Counted from the first letter of the stretch, positions 1 to 6,004 are shown. The stretch: 7,506 bases of DNA from DAOTEJ01 sp035454085 (GCA_035454085.1 DAOTEJ010000103.1:1-7506), one strand, 5' to 3'. A program made the numbers and translations. Notes: generated by a model from the letters alone, not told the origin.

Positions 1-83
1 ACCACGCCGAGCACGGTCAGGAACGAGCGCAGCAGGTTGCGCCGGATCGAGCGCAACGCCAGCAGCAGCGAGTTCCAGAGCAT
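1..83 (-). CDS. MacB/FtsX-type ABC transporter permease, N-terminal fragment
   Basis: The first 27 or so codons of an inner-membrane permease that runs off the left edge. The visible peptide begins MLWNSLLLALRSIRRN and continues into a hydrophobic stretch (LLRSFLTVLGVV). This is the usual opening of MacB/FtsX-type permeases: a short amphipathic cytoplasmic helix rich in Arg, followed by the first membrane segment. The ATG (83-81) shares one base with the TGA of the ATPase gene (85-83), a TGATG overlap, so its translation is probably coupled to that gene. With the ATPase, adaptor and outer-membrane factor upstream it completes a tripartite exporter. The periplasmic domain and the last three membrane segments expected of this family lie outside the window. 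The family call rests on these few residues plus the operon context. Confidence 0.8.
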   Translation of the reverse strand, partial: MLWNSLLLALRSIRRNLLRSFLTVLGV

Positions 84-814
84 CAGGCGGCCTGTGCGGC
101 GGGCGCGGGCTCGGGAGAGCGGCGCCGGTCCTCGGCGATGCGGCCGTCGACGAAGCGCACCGTGCGCCGCGCGTACAGCGCCATGTCGGGCTCGTGCGTG
201 ACCATCAGCACGGTGATGCCGCGCTCGCGGTTCAGCGCCGCCAGCAGCTCCATGATCTCGCGGCTGCGCTGCGTGTCGAGGTTGCCGGTGGGCTCGTCGG
301 CGAGCAGCACGGTCGGCTGGGTGACGATCGCGCGCGCGATCGCCACGCGCTGCTGCTGGCCGCCCGACAGCTCGCCCGGCGTGTGGTGCTCGCGCCCTTG
401 CAGCCCCACCGAATCCAGCGCCGCGCGCGCCGCCGCGTGGCGGCGGGCGGTCGGCTCGCCGCGGTACAGCAGCGGCAGCTCGACGTTCTCGAGCGCGCTG
501 GTGCGCGCCAGCAGGTTGAAGCCCTGGAACACGAAGCCCAGGTGGCGGCGGCGCAGACGCGCGCGCTGGTCGCGCGTCAGCCGCTCCACGTGCACGCCGC
601 GGAACAGGTACTCGCCCGAAGTGGGCATGTCCAGGCAGCCGATCAGGTTCATCACCGTCGACTTGCCCGAGCCGCTGGGCCCCATGACCGCGACGAACTC
701 GCCGGCTTCGATGTCGAGATCGACGCCGTCGAGCGCGCGCACCAGCGCCTGGCCCTGGCCGTAGTGGCGGGTCACGCCGCGCAGCCGGATCAGCGGCAGC
801 GGGGCGGCGCTCAT
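83..814 (-). CDS. ABC transporter ATP-binding protein (MacB/LolD-type)
   Basis: A 243-residue cytoplasmic ATPase that powers the permease encoded immediately downstream. All nucleotide-binding motifs are present: Walker A GPSGSGKST (45-53), Q-loop FVFQ (Q97), signature LSGGQQQR (149-156), Walker B VLLADEP with catalytic E174, D-loop LD (179-180) and switch His207 in VTHEP. The wording, including GCLDMPTSGEY and ADEPTGNLD, is that of the MacB/LolD/FtsE class, which works with permeases having large periplasmic domains. In MacB of E. coli the ATPase is fused to the permease; here it is a separate protein. I chose ATG 814 because GGAGGG lies 7 bases upstream. An in-frame GTG at 829 would add five residues but overlaps that ribosome-binding site. 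The last 15 or so residues are Pro/Ala-rich and probably disordered. Confidence 0.95.
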   Translation of the reverse strand: MSAAPLPLIRLRGVTRHYGQGQALVRALDGVDLDIEAGEFVAVMGPSGSGKSTVMNLIGCLDMPTSGEYLFRGVHVERLTRDQRARLRRRHLGFVFQGFNLLARTSALENVELPLLYRGEPTARRHAAARAALDSVGLQGREHHTPGELSGGQQQRVAIARAIVTQPTVLLADEPTGNLDTQRSREIMELLAALNRERGITVLMVTHEPDMALYARRTVRFVDGRIAEDRRRSPEPAPAAQAA

Positions 815-917
815 TGGACTGCCCTCCACGCTGCGCGTTGCGGGACGAGCGCTTGGGAGCGGCCCGGCGCGCTCATCGGGCGGCCCCGTGCGCGGCTGCC
901 CCGCAGGTTGCGGTCAT
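811..917 (-). other. Two overlapping minicistrons (14 and 21 codons) bridging adaptor and ATPase genes
   Basis: The adaptor gene ends at 914 and the ATPase begins at 814. The gap contains two short reading frames in tandem: 917-873 (14 residues, MTATCGAAAHGAAR) and 876-811 (21 residues, starting MSAPGRSQ). The first start overlaps the adaptor stop (ATGA at 917-914), the second start overlaps the first stop (ATGA at 876-873), and the ATPase ATG overlaps the second stop (ATGA at 814-811). Ribosomes could therefore pass from adaptor to ATPase by successive reinitiation. The peptides resemble nothing I know and may have no function of their own. The ATPase has its own good ribosome-binding site inside the second frame. 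Chance overlaps are common in GC-rich DNA, so this remains tentative. Confidence 0.3.
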
Positions 918-2209
918 GACGGCCGCACCGTCTCGTCGACGATCACCGCGTCGCCTTCGCGCAGGCCGCCGCCGCTGACTTCGGTGCGCCGGCCGTCGCT
1001 CAGCCCCGTGGTCACCGGCACCGCCACCGGCGCGCCGTCGCGCAGCACCCAGACCTGGCGCTGCGCACCCGGCGCCGCGCTGACGCCGGCCCGCTTGGCC
1101 GGGCCGCGCGGCGGCCCCGGCATCAGCTTGCCCACCAGGCCGGCGTCGGGCGACGCCGCGCGCGGCTCGGCCGGCGTGAAGCGCAGCGCCGGATTGGGCA
1201 CGAGCAGCACGCCTTCGCGCCGCGCCGCGGCGATGTTGGCAGTGGCCGTCATGCCGGGGCGCAGCAGCAGCTCGCTGTTGTCCACGCTCAGGTCGGCGAC
1301 GTAGGTGACCACGTTCTCCTTGGTCGTCGAGCCGTAGCCGACGCGCTGGATCGTCGCCGGGAAGCTGCGGTTCGGCCAGGCGGCGACGGTGAAGCTCGCC
1401 TGCTGGCCCTGCTGCACCCGGCCGACGTCGGCTTCGTCGACGTTGACCTGCAGCTTCATCCGCTTCAGGTCGGCGGCGATGCTGAACAGCGTCACCGCCT
1501 GCAGCGAAGCCGCGACCGCGTTGCCCGGGTCGACCGATCGCGTCAGCACCACGCCGTCGATCGGCGAGCGGATCGACGCCTTGGCGAGGTTGGTCTCGTC
1601 CACGCGCAGCGCGGCGCGCGCGTCGGCCACCTTGGCGCGCGCCGCGGCCTCGTCGGCGGCCGCGCGCTCGGCGTTGGCGCGCGCGCTGTCGAACTCGGTG
1701 GCCGACGGCACCCGCCCGCCCGACAGCCGCGACACCTCGTCCATGCGCGCCAGGTTGGCGCGCGCCTCCTTCAGCGTGGCCGCGGCCTGCGCCACCTGCG
1801 CCTCGGCCGAGGCCAGCGTCGCGCGCGAGCGCGCCATCTGGTCGCGCAGCTTCGTGGTGTCGAGCTCGACCAGCACCTGGCCCTTCTCCACCCGGTCGTT
1901 GATGTCCACCAGCACCTTGGCCACCGTGCCCGACAGCTCGCTGCCGATGTTGACCGTCAGCGTCGGCGCCAGCGTGCCGTTGGCCACCACCTTGAGCTCG
2001 AGCGTGCCGCGCTGCACCGCCTCGGTGCGGAACTGGCGCTGCTGCGCGGTGTCGGCGCGCCGGCCGAGCGCGAAGGCCACCGCGGCGGCCGCGGTCAGCA
2101 GCAGCAGCGCGGCGATCCAGGTGGCGCGCCGCCGCCACCAGGGGCGCGGCGCGTCGTCGCCCAGCAACGCATCGAGGCCGGCGGCGGCGGCGGAATCGGG
2201 TCGGGTCAT
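914..2209 (-). CDS. Periplasmic adaptor (membrane fusion protein, MacA/HlyD-type)
   Basis: A 431-residue adaptor linking the inner-membrane ABC pump to the outer-membrane channel. A cytoplasmic N-terminus with a WWRRR patch (24-28) precedes one membrane segment (about 29-48). A first lipoyl half follows (SELSGTVAKVLVDINDRV, 90-107; GQVLVELD, 110-117), then a long Ala-rich coiled-coil hairpin (about 118-210) and the second lipoyl half (IRSPIDGVVLTRSVDPGN, 213-230). The beta-barrel domain includes LRPGMTATANI (316-326). A Pro/Gly/Ala-rich insert (about 344-383) interrupts the membrane-proximal domain before RQVWVLRDG, as in other MacA-type adaptors. The start ATG (2209) overlaps the OMF stop by four bases (ATGA) and has no clear ribosome-binding site, so translation is probably coupled. 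MacA is the closest well-known relative. The substrate cannot be read from the sequence. Confidence 0.93.
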   Translation of the reverse strand: MTRPDSAAAAGLDALLGDDAPRPWWRRRATWIAALLLLTAAAAVAFALGRRADTAQQRQFRTEAVQRGTLELKVVANGTLAPTLTVNIGSELSGTVAKVLVDINDRVEKGQVLVELDTTKLRDQMARSRATLASAEAQVAQAAATLKEARANLARMDEVSRLSGGRVPSATEFDSARANAERAAADEAAARAKVADARAALRVDETNLAKASIRSPIDGVVLTRSVDPGNAVAASLQAVTLFSIAADLKRMKLQVNVDEADVGRVQQGQQASFTVAAWPNRSFPATIQRVGYGSTTKENVVTYVADLSVDNSELLLRPGMTATANIAAARREGVLLVPNPALRFTPAEPRAASPDAGLVGKLMPGPPRGPAKRAGVSAAPGAQRQVWVLRDGAPVAVPVTTGLSDGRRTEVSGGGLREGDAVIVDETVRPS

Positions 2210-3645
2210 GGTTGGGCAGCGGGTGCGGCGGCCGGGGTTTCGGCGGACCAGCCGCCGCCCAGCGCCTTGTAGAGCTGGATCATCGCGATCACGGTGTCGG
2301 CCTGCGTCGAGGCCTGGCTGTCTTCGAGCGAGCGCACGCTGCGTTCGGTGTCGAGCACGGTCTGGAAGTCCACCAGGCCCGAGCGGTAGCGAAAGCTCGC
2401 CAGCAGCGCCGCGTTGCGCGCCGCCTGCACCGCCTGCGCCAGCGCCTCGCCGCGCGCGCGCCCGTTGGCGAGCGCGGCGCGCGCGTTCTCGACGTCGCGC
2501 AGCGCCCCGGCCAGCGCGGCTTCGTAGGCGGCCAGCGCCTGCTCCTGCTGCGCGGTCTGGATCACCACCTGCTGGCGCAGCCGCCCGGCGTCGAAGATCG
2601 GCGCGGCCAGGCTGCCGGCGACGAAGCGGGTCGCCGCGCCGCTGCCGCTCAACGCCGACAGTGCCGCGCCCTGCAGGCCGATCGTGCCGGCCAGGCTGAA
2701 CGACGGGTAGCGCGCCGCCTCGGCCACGCCGATGCGCGCGGTGGCCGCGGCCAGCGTGCGCTCGGCGGCGACGATGTCGGGGCGGCGGCGCAGCAGATCG
2801 GCCGGCACGCCCAGCAGCGGCTCGGCGCCGATGCCGGGGATCGCTGCTTCAGGTGCTGCCGCGAGCCGCTGCGCAGTGGCCTGCGGCGCCTCGTTCAGCA
2901 GCACCGCGAGCGCGTTGCGCGTCTGCACGGCGGCGTCCTGCAGCAGCGGCTCCTGCGCGCGCGTCTGCTCGAGGTTGGCGCGTGCCTGCTCGACGTCGAG
3001 CGAGCCCACCAGCCCGGCCTGCGCGCGCCATTCGGTCAGCTGCAGCGTCTGCGCCTGGTTGTCGAGGTTGGCGCGGGTGATCACGAGGCGCTGCCGGTAG
3101 CCGCGCAGCAGCACGTAGTTGCGCGCCACCTCGGCCACCAGCGAGACCTGGGTCGCGGCCAGCGTCGCGGCGCTCGACCCGGCGTCGGCATCGGCGGCCT
3201 CCACGCCGCGCCGCAGCCCGCCGAACAGGTCGATCTCCCAGCCGGCGTCGAAGCCCAGGCCGTAGCTCGAGGTCGGGCTGCGGCCGCCGTCGGTCGAGCG
3301 GCTGGCCGAGCCGTAGACGCCCAGCGTCGGCCACAGCGCCGCTTCGGCCTGTACGGTCGCGGCGCGCGCCGCGCGCAGCCGGGCGCCGGCGATGCGCAGG
3401 TCGGTGTTGGCGGCGAGCGCGCGCCCGATCAGCTCGTCGAGCAGCTTGTCGTCGAAGCGGCGCCACCATGCGGGGTCGGGCGCGGGCGCCGCCTGGGCAG
3501 CCGCCGCCTGGGCAGCCGACGGCGGATCGGCAGTCGTCCAGGCAGCCGGCAAGGTGGATGTGGGTTCGCGATAGTCGGGGCCGACCGCGCAGCCGGCCAC
3601 CCCCAGCGCCAGCGCGGCCGCCGATGCCACTCGGGTCAGGCGCAT
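2206..3645 (-). CDS. Outer-membrane efflux lipoprotein (NodT/OprM family)
   Basis: A 479-residue TolC-like channel, first gene of the export operon. ATG 3645 gives a lipoprotein signal peptide: MRLTRV, a hydrophobic core, then the lipobox VAGC with the lipidated cysteine at residue 19, followed by AVGPDY, a typical NodT/OprM mature start. Other family hallmarks are PDPAWWRRFDD, the VPADLLRRRPDI motif in the middle, YPSFSLAG and the C-terminal LYKALGGGW. Two internally similar halves of long helices (the OEP repeat) are present and the length is normal. The reading frame stays open upstream to 4017, but that extension is antisense to the IstB remnant and lacks a signal peptide, so it is rejected. 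There is no strong ribosome-binding site or clear promoter in the roughly 100 bases upstream. Confidence 0.95.
   Translation of the reverse strand: MRLTRVASAAALALGVAGCAVGPDYREPTSTLPAAWTTADPPSAAQAAAAQAAPAPDPAWWRRFDDKLLDELIGRALAANTDLRIAGARLRAARAATVQAEAALWPTLGVYGSASRSTDGGRSPTSSYGLGFDAGWEIDLFGGLRRGVEAADADAGSSAATLAATQVSLVAEVARNYVLLRGYRQRLVITRANLDNQAQTLQLTEWRAQAGLVGSLDVEQARANLEQTRAQEPLLQDAAVQTRNALAVLLNEAPQATAQRLAAAPEAAIPGIGAEPLLGVPADLLRRRPDIVAAERTLAAATARIGVAEAARYPSFSLAGTIGLQGAALSALSGSGAATRFVAGSLAAPIFDAGRLRQQVVIQTAQQEQALAAYEAALAGALRDVENARAALANGRARGEALAQAVQAARNAALLASFRYRSGLVDFQTVLDTERSVRSLEDSQASTQADTVIAMIQLYKALGGGWSAETPAAAPAAQP
3488..3517. repeat. 15-bp tandem duplication inside the OMF gene
   Basis: GCCGCCTGGGCAGCC occurs twice head to tail (3488-3502 and 3503-3517). 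It is in frame and encodes an Ala-Ala-Gln-Ala-Ala type repeat in the low-complexity linker (about residues 44-54) between the lipidated N-terminus and the channel domain. A linker of this kind tolerates length change, so this may be a slippage site. Confidence 0.8.
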
Positions 3646-3748
3646 GGCGGCAAGTATGCCGGTGCAGGGTTGCCGGCCTGTTGGGCCTGCGTAAAGTTGT
3701 CCCTGAATCCGTGACTCGTCACCGCCGACCTGCGTACTGTCCACCCGA

Positions 3749-4056
3749 AGCAAGACGCATCTGCTGGCGGGCATCGGCCATGCGCTGATCGATCGCGGGC
3801 TGAAGGTGCTGGTCGTGCGCACCAGCGAGCGGGTGCAGCGGCTGCAGGCCGCCCGGGGCGATCGGCGGCTGCCGGCCGAACTGGCCAAGCTCGACCGCTT
3901 CGAGCTGATCGTGCTGGACGACTTCAGCTGCGCCCGGCGCGACCGGGGCGAGACCTCGGTGCTGTTCGAGCTGATCGCCGAGCGCTGCGAGCCCGAGAGC
4001 ATCGCCATCACCGCCAACGCGCCGGTCTCGGGCGTGGGACGAGGTCTTCCCGGGCC
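3749..4056 (+). pseudogene. istB: IstB-like IS21-family helper ATPase, 5'-truncated and frameshifted remnant
   Basis: IstB is the AAA+ helper of IS21-type transposition. Here the N-terminal third is gone: similarity starts inside Walker A, with SKTHLLAGIGHALIDRG at 3749 where the family has G-K-T-H preceded by a Gly-rich loop. It continues through VRTSERVQRLQAA, RLPAELAKLDRFELIVLDDF (Walker B) and ETSVLFELIAERCE to ITANAPVSG, where sensor-I Asn is visible. The frame then breaks: the expected W-D-E-V-F-P is encoded one base off, beginning at 4035 (TGG GAC GAG), so one extra base lies at about 4030-4034. The C-terminus is missing. No istA or terminal repeats are visible. An ORF from GTG 3806 to 4414 spans the remnant but is read-through. 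Bases 4057-4203 hold no gene I recognise and may be degraded insertion-sequence DNA. Confidence 0.85.
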
Positions 4057-4203
4057 ACGGATTCAGGGTAGTGACTGGCGGAGTGAGCCGGACATCTCGG
4101 CGTGGGGGATGGAGGTCATTGGGAAATCAACGTGGCGGCTGAGCGGCAGGCCGCTGATGGCGAGGCCGGCCGCGGGCTGTCCACTTGAGCCGCGGGTCAG
4201 CCG

Positions 4204-4626
4204 TCACTTCGCGGTGGCCGATGGCGGAGACCACAACTTCAGCTTGCTGTGCTTGGCGGCGCGCACGAAATCCCGGTCTGTGGTCAGAAGCGTAAGGCTG
4301 TGCCTGATGCAAAGCTGCGCAATCAATGCCTCGATAGTCCCGAGCTGGGCGCCGGCCGCGCGGCACGCGCTCCGAAGGCCGGCGGCGGCAATGTGGTCTT
4401 CGCGGTCCGGCTGAATGAGTGCGAGGGCTGCGAAGCTGGAGATGACTTGCGCTCGGGCCTTGGGTGGACCGAAGCCCTGCAGCAGTTCCTGCAAGACGAG
4501 GCCCGTCGTGACGACCACACTCGCGCCGGCGAGTGCGTCCTTGAGGGCGGCAACTTCCGGCTCGGTTGCCGGCGCATCCCGGCGCAGCGCCAAGGACCAG
4601 ACGCTTGTGTCGTCGAGCAGGGTCAC
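4204..4626 (-). CDS. vapC: VapC-type PIN-domain ribonuclease toxin
   Basis: A 140-residue PIN-domain toxin; family members are Mg2+-dependent RNases that cleave tRNA or rRNA. The acidic pocket can be placed: D6 in LLDDTSVW, E47 in VLQELLQG, E99 in LGTIEALIAQL, and D117/D119 in LLTTDRDF. The third position is usually Asp (a D-x-L-I-A pattern) and is Glu here, a conservative but notable change. The GTG start (4626) overlaps the vapB stop in GTGA, so toxin synthesis is probably coupled to antitoxin synthesis. Length and order (antitoxin first) are normal for vapBC. The frame is intact to the TGA at 4206-4204. No attC-like boxes flank this module, so it is not obviously part of the cassette array to the right. 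Confidence 0.9.
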   Translation of the reverse strand: MTLLDDTSVWSLALRRDAPATEPEVAALKDALAGASVVVTTGLVLQELLQGFGPPKARAQVISSFAALALIQPDREDHIAAAGLRSACRAAGAQLGTIEALIAQLCIRHSLTLLTTDRDFVRAAKHSKLKLWSPPSATAK

Positions 4627-4823
4627 TTGCGCGACCGCTCAGCCTTGTAGTCGAACGATTGATCCCATTCAAGCTTTCCCATGAGGTCAAGAAGACGTCG
4701 TTGCTCGCGCCGCGCAATGAACTCTTGCAGGGCCTTGGTGACCGCTGCCTTCTTGGTACGTTCGCCGCTCACCTGAAGGGCGCGGCCCAACAGATCGGGG
4801 TCAATGGCGAGGTTCGTGGCCAT
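4623..4823 (-). CDS. vapB: VapB-type antitoxin
   Basis: A 66-residue antitoxin that should bind and inhibit the VapC encoded by the next gene and repress the operon. The first 45 residues (MATNLAIDPDLL, GERTKKAAVTKALQEFIARR) look like a small DNA-binding, dimerising fold of the ribbon-helix-helix type. The tail, with GKLEWDQSFDYKAERSR, is the kind of extended basic/aromatic segment by which VapB proteins wrap around the toxin. ATG 4823 is chosen because AAGGAGG lies 5 bases upstream, a nearly ideal ribosome-binding site. The open frame reaches back to 4853 but would cover that site. The gene overlaps vapC by four bases. A CTTGTG/CACAAG inverted repeat directly upstream is a likely operator. 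Confidence 0.88.
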   Translation of the reverse strand: MATNLAIDPDLLGRALQVSGERTKKAAVTKALQEFIARREQRRLLDLMGKLEWDQSFDYKAERSRK

Positions 4824-4832
4824 GTGCGCCTC

Positions 4833-4854
4833 CTTGTGCGGCAGCCTACACAAG
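4833..4854. promoter_or_regulatory. Inverted repeat upstream of vapB, probable VapBC operator
   Basis: CTTGTG (4833-4838) and CACAAG (4849-4854) form a perfect 6-bp inverted repeat with a 10-base spacer. It lies 10-31 bases upstream of the vapB start and partly overlaps its ribosome-binding site. VapB antitoxins bind such palindromes to repress their own operon, so the position fits. A weak -10-like TAGGCT on the minus strand (4847-4842) lies within the spacer, but I see no convincing -35. Confidence 0.4.
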
Positions 4855-4913
4855 ACGCGCTGACCTTGGTGTGCTTGACGTTGGAGCTAGACGCCGCCCG
4901 CGTGGCCCGCTGG

Positions 4914-4930
4914 CTGAGAACCACTGAGAA
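4914..4930. promoter_or_regulatory. Direct repeat CTGAGAA spaced one helical turn, upstream of the plus-strand antitoxin
   Basis: CTGAGAA occurs at 4914-4920 and again at 4924-4930, a 10-bp period, ending 13 bases before the ATG at 4944. Paired direct repeats on one face of the helix can be bound by ribbon-helix-helix or similar antitoxins, so this could be an operator for the module at 4944-5314. The second copy runs into GAGAAT, a possible weak -10. It may be chance. Confidence 0.25.
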
Positions 4931-4943
4931 TTGACTGCGCTGC

Positions 4944-5168
4944 ATGAACGGGCGTATGGACCAACTGCTGACGGACGCCTTGGATCTCCCTGTGGATAAG
5001 CGCTCTGCCCTTGTGGTGGCACTGCTCGACAGCCTGGAAGGGAGCACCGACGCTGCGATCTCCGACGCCTGGAAGAAAGATCTCCGGCAGCGCAAACAGG
5101 CGCTGCGCGAGGGGGCGCTGAAGGCGGTGCCCTGGGCCGAAGCGCGAGCGCGACTGAGCGCACTGTGA
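4944..5168 (+). CDS. Addiction-module antitoxin, RelB/ParD-like (TIGR02574-type)
   Basis: A 74-residue small protein with the pattern of the 'putative addiction module component' family: a helical N-terminus (MDQLLTDALDLPVDKRSALVVALLDSLEG), an acidic middle with ISDAWKKDLRQRK, and the C-terminal tail VPWAEARARL, where family members carry V-x-W-x-E. It should neutralise the ParE/RelE-type toxin encoded next, whose GTG overlaps its stop (GTGA at 5165-5168). Starts are possible at ATG 4944 or ATG 4956; family members usually begin close to the M-D-Q-L segment, so 4956 is equally plausible. Neither has a strong ribosome-binding site. The gene is intact but its toxin is not, so it may now be an orphan antitoxin. 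It is divergent from vapBC. Confidence 0.8.
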   Translation: MNGRMDQLLTDALDLPVDKRSALVVALLDSLEGSTDAAISDAWKKDLRQRKQALREGALKAVPWAEARARLSAL

Positions 5169-5314
5169 CTCGATTTGCAGTTGAGGTTCTGCCTCCCGCA
5201 GAGGCAGAGGTGCGTGAAGCGTTCCTTTGGGACTTCGAGCGAAGCCCGCTTGCAGCAGATGCGTCTCGCACGGAGGCGCTCGACGCGATTGATGCACTCG
5301 CTGAGAGCGCAGAC
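5165..5314 (+). pseudogene. ParE/RelE-family toxin, 3'-truncated
   Basis: The first 50 residues match the ParE/RelE toxins that accompany TIGR02574-type antitoxins: VEVLPPAEAEVREAFLWDFE, then SPLAADASRTEALDAIDALA, ending ESAD. Such toxins normally run to about 95-100 residues, with a C-terminal half containing F-Y-V-L-R-R-F-P-Y and an A-V-A-H-x-x-R-R-P-G-Y-W end. None of this follows. From about 5315 the frame enters other DNA and stays open to 5473 only because it runs antisense through brnA. The resulting 102-residue ORF has a deceptively normal length. The break coincides within three bases with the stump of an attC site (5317-5335), pointing to a deletion or recombination junction. It lacks the half that carries the toxin's substrate-binding and catalytic residues, so it is very probably inactive. 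Confidence 0.75.
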
Positions 5315-5316
5315 GC

Positions 5317-5335
5317 CTCGAGCGACGTGTTAGGC
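5317..5335 (-). other. attC relic (R'' box and start of L'') at the end of the BrnTA cassette
   Basis: On the minus strand GCCTAAC (5335-5329) matches the R'' consensus RYYYAAC and contains the TAA stop of brnA. After a 4-base spacer comes CGCTCGAG (5324-5317). The intact attC at 5926-5991 has the same arrangement: GTCTAAC, 4 bases, CGCTCGAG. No matching L' arm or GTTRRRY box follows within 150 bases; the DNA there codes for the parE fragment. I read it as half an attC left after a rearrangement. Confidence 0.6.
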
Positions 5336-5596
5336 GCCACGTTTCGCGCGGGGGGCGGGCACCTTGGCCAGACGCTCCGCCATGCGCGTTTGCCAGCCCG
5401 ACCCGGTGGAGCGCCAGCGCTCGATGACCTCCGGCGGCAGGCGCAGACTGATCAGCTGACGCGGGTTGGATGAACGAGGCCGACCGCCCTTGCTGACGAC
5501 AGCGCGGGCCAGCATCGCGTCGGTAAGCTCAGGAAGCTCCTTGTACTCGTGGGGCTTCACTACGTGTGCGTCTACGCGCTGGAGGTCAGAGCCCAA
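5330..5596 (-). CDS. brnA: BrnA-type antitoxin
   Basis: The antitoxin of a BrnTA module, about 88 residues. The visible core, HEYKELPELTDAMLARAVV, GGRPRSSNPRQLISLRLPPE and VIERWRSTGSGWQTRMAERL, is the BrnA signature: an N-terminal toxin-embracing segment and a C-terminal ribbon-helix-helix DNA-binding domain. The start is unsure. There is no ATG near the expected position; TTG 5596 overlaps the brnT end by 11 bases and gives the usual length. ATG 5686 would give 118 residues but overlaps brnT by 101 bases, and its extra segment looks like out-of-frame brnT. The TAA stop lies inside the GCCTAAC box of an attC relic. BrnA dimers with BrnT usually repress their own promoter. Confidence 0.85.
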   Translation of the reverse strand: MGSDLQRVDAHVVKPHEYKELPELTDAMLARAVVSKGGRPRSSNPRQLISLRLPPEVIERWRSTGSGWQTRMAERLAKVPAPRAKRGA

Positions 5597-5861
5597 AGAA
5601 CGGCGCGAGGCGGATGTGTTCACGGCCGTTGGCCTTTCGCGTGCTGAAGACGTGGCGCACCGAGCCACCCGGGGTGTAGCCGACAACTACCAGGCGAGCC
5701 GCGAGCAGGCCATAGCAGATGATGCGGCGTTCACCGTAATCCTTGCGCGCATCCTCGACCTCGACCGTGATGCCATCAAAGACGGCTGCTGCGTCTTCGA
5801 AGTCCAAGCCGCGTTCGGCGAGCGTACGTTCTCGCTTGACGGGGTCGTAGGAGATGCGCAC
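5586..5861 (-). CDS. brnT: BrnT-type ribonuclease toxin (DUF497)
   Basis: A 91-residue toxin of the BrnT family, which has a RelE-like fold and stops translation by cleaving RNA. Typical elements are the opening RISYDPVKRERTLAERGLDF, FEDAAAVFDG, DYGERRIICYGLL, VVVGYTPGGSVRHVFSTRKAN and a terminal GRE-H-I-R-L segment. GTG 5861 is chosen because it gives the family start M-R-I-S-Y-D-P; a TTG at 5882 is also in frame. No ribosome-binding site precedes GTG 5861. A possible promoter would place transcription initiation close to the start codon, as in the two neighbouring cassettes. Order is toxin first, as usual for brnTA. It is the first gene of the cassette bounded by the attC at 5926-5991. Confidence 0.88.
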   Translation of the reverse strand: MRISYDPVKRERTLAERGLDFEDAAAVFDGITVEVEDARKDYGERRIICYGLLAARLVVVGYTPGGSVRHVFSTRKANGREHIRLAPFFGL

Positions 5862-5867
5862 CCGGTA

Positions 5868-5896
5868 AGCGTATCTACACAAACGTCGAGGAACAA
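5868..5896 (-). promoter_or_regulatory. Possible brnTA promoter
   Basis: TTGTTC (5896-5891), 17 bases, then TACGCT (5873-5868), each only a half match to the sigma-70 consensus. The -10 ends 6 bases before GTG 5861, the same geometry as in the two better promoters at 6632 and 7405. TAGATA at 5877-5872 is an alternative -10 without a good -35. An imperfect inverted repeat (GATGCGC/GCGTATC, 5852-5874) overlaps the start codon and could be the BrnA operator. Confidence 0.3.
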
Positions 5897-5925
5897 GGCG
5901 ACCACGCGAGGCAGGGAACTCTGGC

Positions 5926-5991
5926 GCCTAACCCGTCCGAGCTTAGCTGCACGCCGCAGCGGGGCGTGTCAGCTCGAGCGCAAGGTTAGAC
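5926..5991 (-). other. attC: Integron attC site 1 (66 bp), end of the COG3657/3636 TA cassette
   Basis: On the minus strand R'' GTCTAAC (5991-5985, RYYYAAC) and R' GTTAGGC (5932-5926, GTTRRRY) bound 66 bases that fold on themselves. Arm AGCTGACACGCC pairs with GGCGTGCAGCT over 11 bp, with one unpaired A on the L'' side and a short loop between. In attC sites the extra unpaired bases sit on the L'' side, which sets this site's orientation as leftwards, the same as the genes. It begins 13 bases after the stop codon of the antidote gene (6005), the normal place for attC in a cassette. Confidence 0.8.
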
Positions 5992-6004
5992 CGCACTCGC
6001 ACCG

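Noticed and set aside
873..2138. Long minus-strand ORF (421 codons) overlapping the adaptor gene
   Set aside because: It is an out-of-frame shadow with extreme Arg/Ala/Gly content and no domain pattern. The 914-2209 frame has every adaptor hallmark.
3680..3686. GTTGGGC, a match to the attC R' consensus, upstream of the OMF gene
   Set aside because: There is no RYYYAAC partner at a suitable distance and no foldable arms. The heptamer is degenerate and occurs by chance in GC-rich DNA.
2212..3714. 500-codon plus-strand ORF opposite the OMF gene
   Set aside because: It is an antisense shadow produced by high GC in third codon positions, Arg/Ala/Gln-rich without recognisable motifs.
3646..4017. 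N-terminal extension of the OMF reading frame on the minus strand
   Set aside because: It is antisense to the IstB remnant and would bury the lipoprotein signal peptide. The start at 3645 gives a standard lipobox.
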